The notes beneath the pieces were generated by a model. The model was not told the DNA's origin, did no database searches, and saw nothing but the letters and a program-made list of their open reading frames with translations. Shown here piece after piece: positions 6,666 to 8,562 of a stretch of DNA of 8,562 bases. A program made the translations under genes and the position numbers. Within the stretch, counting starts at the first letter, position 1. The number at the start of each line of letters is the position of its first letter. The stretch is from the NCBI GenBank assembly GCA_036675645.1, contig JAKFEP010000080.1, positions 1 through 8,562 of the forward strand. Reading direction: 5' to 3'. This DNA comes from Methylotenera_A sp036675645 (GTDB lineage: Bacteria; Pseudomonadota; Gammaproteobacteria; Burkholderiales; Methylophilaceae).

Positions 6666-7292
6666 TCAAGCACCCAAAGATTCAAGTTTTTGCTGAGTGT
6701 ATTGATGCAATTTACCCTGCACATCCAAATGATTCAGCGCATTCTCAAACGCCTTTTTAGCATCTGCTTGTTTGCCTTGCGCTAAGTACAGGTCGCCTTG
6801 CAGGCTTGCTTTTAAACCTTCGTAGCCCTTGTCATTAATGGCCACCAGCACTTTGTGGGCTTCATCATAACTTTTCTCTTCAAACAAGATATTAGCCAAC
6901 TGTAAACTGGCAATGGCTTTTACTGCACTTTCTTTGGCATTTTTAATTGCCCATTCCAGTTGCGCTTTGGCGCTTTTATCATCATTGGCAGCAAAATTAG
7001 CTTTTGCCGCAAACACCGCAGCACGACCTGCATAAGGCGTACCTGAATAGCTGTCCATTAATTTGGCAGATTGTGTTTTAATTTCAGCGGTTTTGTTGAT
7101 GTCCATTACCACCAAGGCTTGGTAAAGCTCAGAAGCCTCTACCGCTTTTTTGTTTTGGTAGTAGCCGTATGCCTGCCAAGAGGCGTAAGCGATTAAGACG
7201 GCTAATACTAGATTAATCGCCATTTTCCCATTTTTGTTCCACCAAGCTTTAAATTCGTCTAACTGCTCTTGCTCTTCTAAATCGTATGCCAT
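6666..7292 (-). CDS. yfgM: YfgM-like membrane-anchored TPR protein (translocon-associated)
   Basis: This 208-residue protein is close in size to E. coli YfgM (206), a single-span inner-membrane protein found with SecYEG and thought to assist periplasmic chaperones. An acidic, Gln-rich N-terminus (LEEQEQLDEFKAWW, 5-18) precedes NGK and one transmembrane segment at about 24-44. The remainder is predicted periplasmic and rich in Ala, Lys and Gln, with TPR-like helical pairs, for example SYDEAHKVL and QGKQADAKKAFENALNHL (172-189). The start is the ATG at 7290-7292. A GGA about 10 nt upstream, embedded in a short repeat, could serve as a ribosome binding site. The stop abuts bamB: it overlaps the alternative TTG start, or lies 29 bp from the ATG. 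Sequence identity in this family is usually low, so the call leans on topology, length and position before bamB-der. A general TPR_21 family name is a safe alternative. Confidence 0.85.
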   Translation of the reverse strand: MAYDLEEQEQLDEFKAWWNKNGKMAINLVLAVLIAYASWQAYGYYQNKKAVEASELYQALVVMDINKTAEIKTQSAKLMDSYSGTPYAGRAAVFAAKANFAANDDKSAKAQLEWAIKNAKESAVKAIASLQLANILFEEKSYDEAHKVLVAINDKGYEGLKASLQGDLYLAQGKQADAKKAFENALNHLDVQGKLHQYTQQKLESLGA

Positions 7293-7296
7293 ATTT

Positions 7297-7328
7297 TTTA
7301 AATCCGTTTAAATCCGAAAGTTAAATCC
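7297..7328. repeat. Three short direct repeats (TTAAATCC) upstream of yfgM
   Basis: TTTAAATCCG occurs as a perfect 10-bp tandem pair at 7297-7306 and 7307-7316. A third TTAAATCC follows at 7321-7328. Read on the minus strand these are three GGATTTAA units just upstream of the yfgM ATG, filling half of the 65-bp gap between the ABC ATPase gene and yfgM. They could be binding sites for a regulator, or slippage products. No convincing -10/-35 pair could be placed in this gap. Confidence 0.5.
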
Positions 7329-7357
7329 AAAACCTTAAATAATGCTCTAATTTCTAT

Positions 7358-8170
7358 CTAGGCTGCTTTACGGCCCGGGATTGCGCTCAATAATTGTTGT
7401 GTGTAAGGTTGCTGTGGTGCGTTATAAATAGCATCCACCTTGCCCTGCTCTACAATTTTTCCTTTATTCATTACCACAACTTCATCTGCCATGTGCCGCA
7501 CTACCCGCAAATCATGACTAATAAAGATATAACTCAACTGCATTTCTGCTTGCAACTCTTTTAGTAGCAGTAAAATCTGGGCCTGTACTGAAACATCCAA
7601 GGCCGAAACGGGCTCATCGCACACCACGACTTTTGGATTCAACACCAAAGCACGTGCAATGCCAATGCGCTGGCGCTGTCCGCCCGAAAATTGATGTGGG
7701 TACTTCAACGCATCGTCCGCGCTCAACCCCACCCGCAACAACATTTGCAGCATTTTCTGTTTTTGTTCAGCGACAGATCCCAAGCCATGGATCAGCAAGC
7801 CCTCACCTACAATCTCGCCTACTTTCATGCGGGGATTCAACGATGCAAAAGGATCTTGAAATACCATTTGCAAGTGTTTACGCACGTCGCGCAGTGCTTG
7901 ACCTTGCAATTTGGCGAGGTCCTGCCCTTCAAAAATCACTTCGCCACTATCAAACGGGTGCAATTGTAACAGACAACGTGCCAAAGTGGATTTACCGCTA
8001 CCAGATTCACCGACAACTGCCAACGTTGAGCCTGCTTTCAAGGAGATACTCACATCGTCGAGCGCCCTCACCTGGCTACTACCAAAACCAAATCGGCCAC
8101 TGCGCTGGCTATAGGTTTTGACTAAATGATTGGCTTGTAAAATGGTGTTTTGTGAGTCTTGTTGGCTCAT
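7358..8170 (-). CDS. ABC transporter ATP-binding protein, DppF/OppF type (peptide uptake), or C-terminal half of a YejF-like pair
   Basis: This 270-residue ATPase should energise import of a di- or oligopeptide, or a related solute such as a nickel chelate or glutathione. All nucleotide-binding motifs are intact: Walker A GESGSGKST at 54-62, Q-loop Gln105 in VFQDPFASLNP, signature FSGGQRQR at 161-168, Walker B VVVCDEP at 181-187, D-loop SALD at 189-192 and H-loop His219 in FISHD. The N-terminal insertion (SQRSGRFGFGSSQVRAL, 21-37) and QQPYTQQLL (253-261) place it in the DppF/OppF branch. It stops soon after that block and lacks the long C-terminal extension with conserved Cys found in many OppD/DppD proteins. 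The start overlaps the preceding ATPase stop as ATGA (8167-8170), indicating translational coupling. Permease and binding-protein genes are not in the window, so the substrate cannot be named. Confidence 0.92.
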   Translation of the reverse strand: MSQQDSQNTILQANHLVKTYSQRSGRFGFGSSQVRALDDVSISLKAGSTLAVVGESGSGKSTLARCLLQLHPFDSGEVIFEGQDLAKLQGQALRDVRKHLQMVFQDPFASLNPRMKVGEIVGEGLLIHGLGSVAEQKQKMLQMLLRVGLSADDALKYPHQFSGGQRQRIGIARALVLNPKVVVCDEPVSALDVSVQAQILLLLKELQAEMQLSYIFISHDLRVVRHMADEVVVMNKGKIVEQGKVDAIYNAPQQPYTQQLLSAIPGRKAA

Positions 8171-8562
8171 GCGACTGCCTTATCTTCTTTTAGCCACGCA
8201 TAGTCAATTGGCTTAAGTTCTTTTTTGCCTTCCGCATCGGGCACACAGGCTAACAGCGCTTTAGTATAAGGATGTTTCGGCTTGGTCAATACGTCTTTTT
8301 TGCTGCCTGTTTCAACAATCTCTCCTCGAAACATCACAACCACGTCATCGGCAATATCTGCCACCACACCAAAATCGTGGGTAATAAATAGCATGGCCAT
8401 ATTCATGCGTGTTTTCAATGTATCAAGCAGCTGTAGAATTTGTGCTTGCACGGTTACATCCAAAGCAGTGGTCGGTTCATCGGCAATTAATAGTGCCGGC
8501 TCGCAAGCGATACTCATGGCGATCATCACACGTTGGCGCTGCCCCCCGGAAAGTTCATCAGG
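8167..8562 (-). CDS. ABC transporter ATP-binding protein, DppD/OppD type (partial, 5' end outside the window)
   Basis: Only the C-terminal 131 codons are present. The frame stays open to the right edge and begins in the signature motif: PDELSGGQRQRV is encoded at about 8527-8562. The GTG at 8527-8529 that could be taken as a start is internal to this motif and is not the true start. Visible are the signature LSGGQRQR, Walker B LLIADEP, D-loop TALD, H-loop ITHD and the family block KHPYTKALLACVP. The protein ends about 20 residues later in PIDYAWLKEDKAVA, a short tail without the Cys-rich extension of many DppD proteins. It forms a heterodimeric ATPase with the next gene, with which it shares an ATGA overlap. 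Relatives include DppD, GsiA and the N-terminal half of YejF; the missing part would help decide. Confidence 0.93.
   Translation of the reverse strand, partial: PDELSGGQRQRVMIAMSIACEPALLIADEPTTALDVTVQAQILQLLDTLKTRMNMAMLFITHDFGVVADIADDVVVMFRGEIVETGSKKDVLTKPKHPYTKALLACVPDAEGKKELKPIDYAWLKEDKAVA

Noticed and set aside
7633..8121. A 162-codon open frame on the plus strand, opposite the DppF-type ATPase gene
   Set aside because: It lies wholly antisense to a gene with intact ABC motifs, and its translation is rich in Arg, Pro, Ser and His with no recognisable domain. It is a shadow frame.
8160..8175. The junction of the two ABC ATPases as a frameshifted single fused gene
   Set aside because: The overlap is a clean ATGA with a natural C-terminus before it and a natural N-terminus after it, typical of coupled genes. 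The split YejF idea is kept only as an evolutionary possibility.
8527..8529. GTG as the start of the right-edge ATPase
   Set aside because: The frame continues upstream through PDELSGGQRQR to the window edge, so this codon is internal to a truncated gene.

Overview
This window looks like ordinary chromosomal core sequence from a Gram-negative betaproteobacterium. The moderate-to-low GC content and the style of the proteins suggest a methylotroph of the Methylophilaceae (Methylotenera-like). That placement is inference from general appearance; no marker gene was compared. Outer-membrane lipoproteins of the BAM machine and an inner-membrane YfgM-type protein confirm a diderm envelope. No rRNA, tRNA, CRISPR array, insertion sequence or prophage gene was seen. 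Coding density is very high and the longest gap between genes is 67 bp.

Left block (27-2848, minus strand). Transcription runs leftward through rluD (23S rRNA pseudouridine synthase), pgeF (YfiH/PgeF multicopper-like peptidoglycan-editing enzyme, overlapping rluD by 14 bp) and a ZIP-family metal transporter with a His/Cys-rich cytoplasmic loop. A 37-bp divergent promoter region separates rluD from bamD (2886-3731, plus strand), an outer-membrane lipoprotein of the BAM complex. The bamD/rluD/pgeF order matches the E. coli yfiO-rluD-yfiH cluster.

Right block (3742-8562, minus strand). Transcription again runs leftward through a dipeptide/oligopeptide-type ABC ATPase pair (the first cut by the window edge, ATGA overlap between the two), a YfgM-like membrane-anchored TPR protein, bamB (BAM propeller lipoprotein) and der (double GTPase of 50S ribosome assembly). 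The yfgM-bamB-der order is the conserved one, but hisS, which usually precedes it, is replaced here by the ABC genes.

The two conserved clusters meet tail to tail: bamD and der converge with only 10 bp between their stop codons, inside a perfect 9-bp inverted repeat. The locus therefore holds two BAM lipoproteins (B and D), a translocon-associated periplasmic TPR protein and two ribosome-maturation enzymes (RluD and Der), which together serve envelope and ribosome biogenesis. I did not find a convincing undescribed system. The points worth a second look are small: lineage-type tails on RluD and BamB, short direct repeats upstream of yfgM and at the left edge, the shared bamD/der terminus, and an ABC ATPase pair that lacks the usual C-terminal extension.
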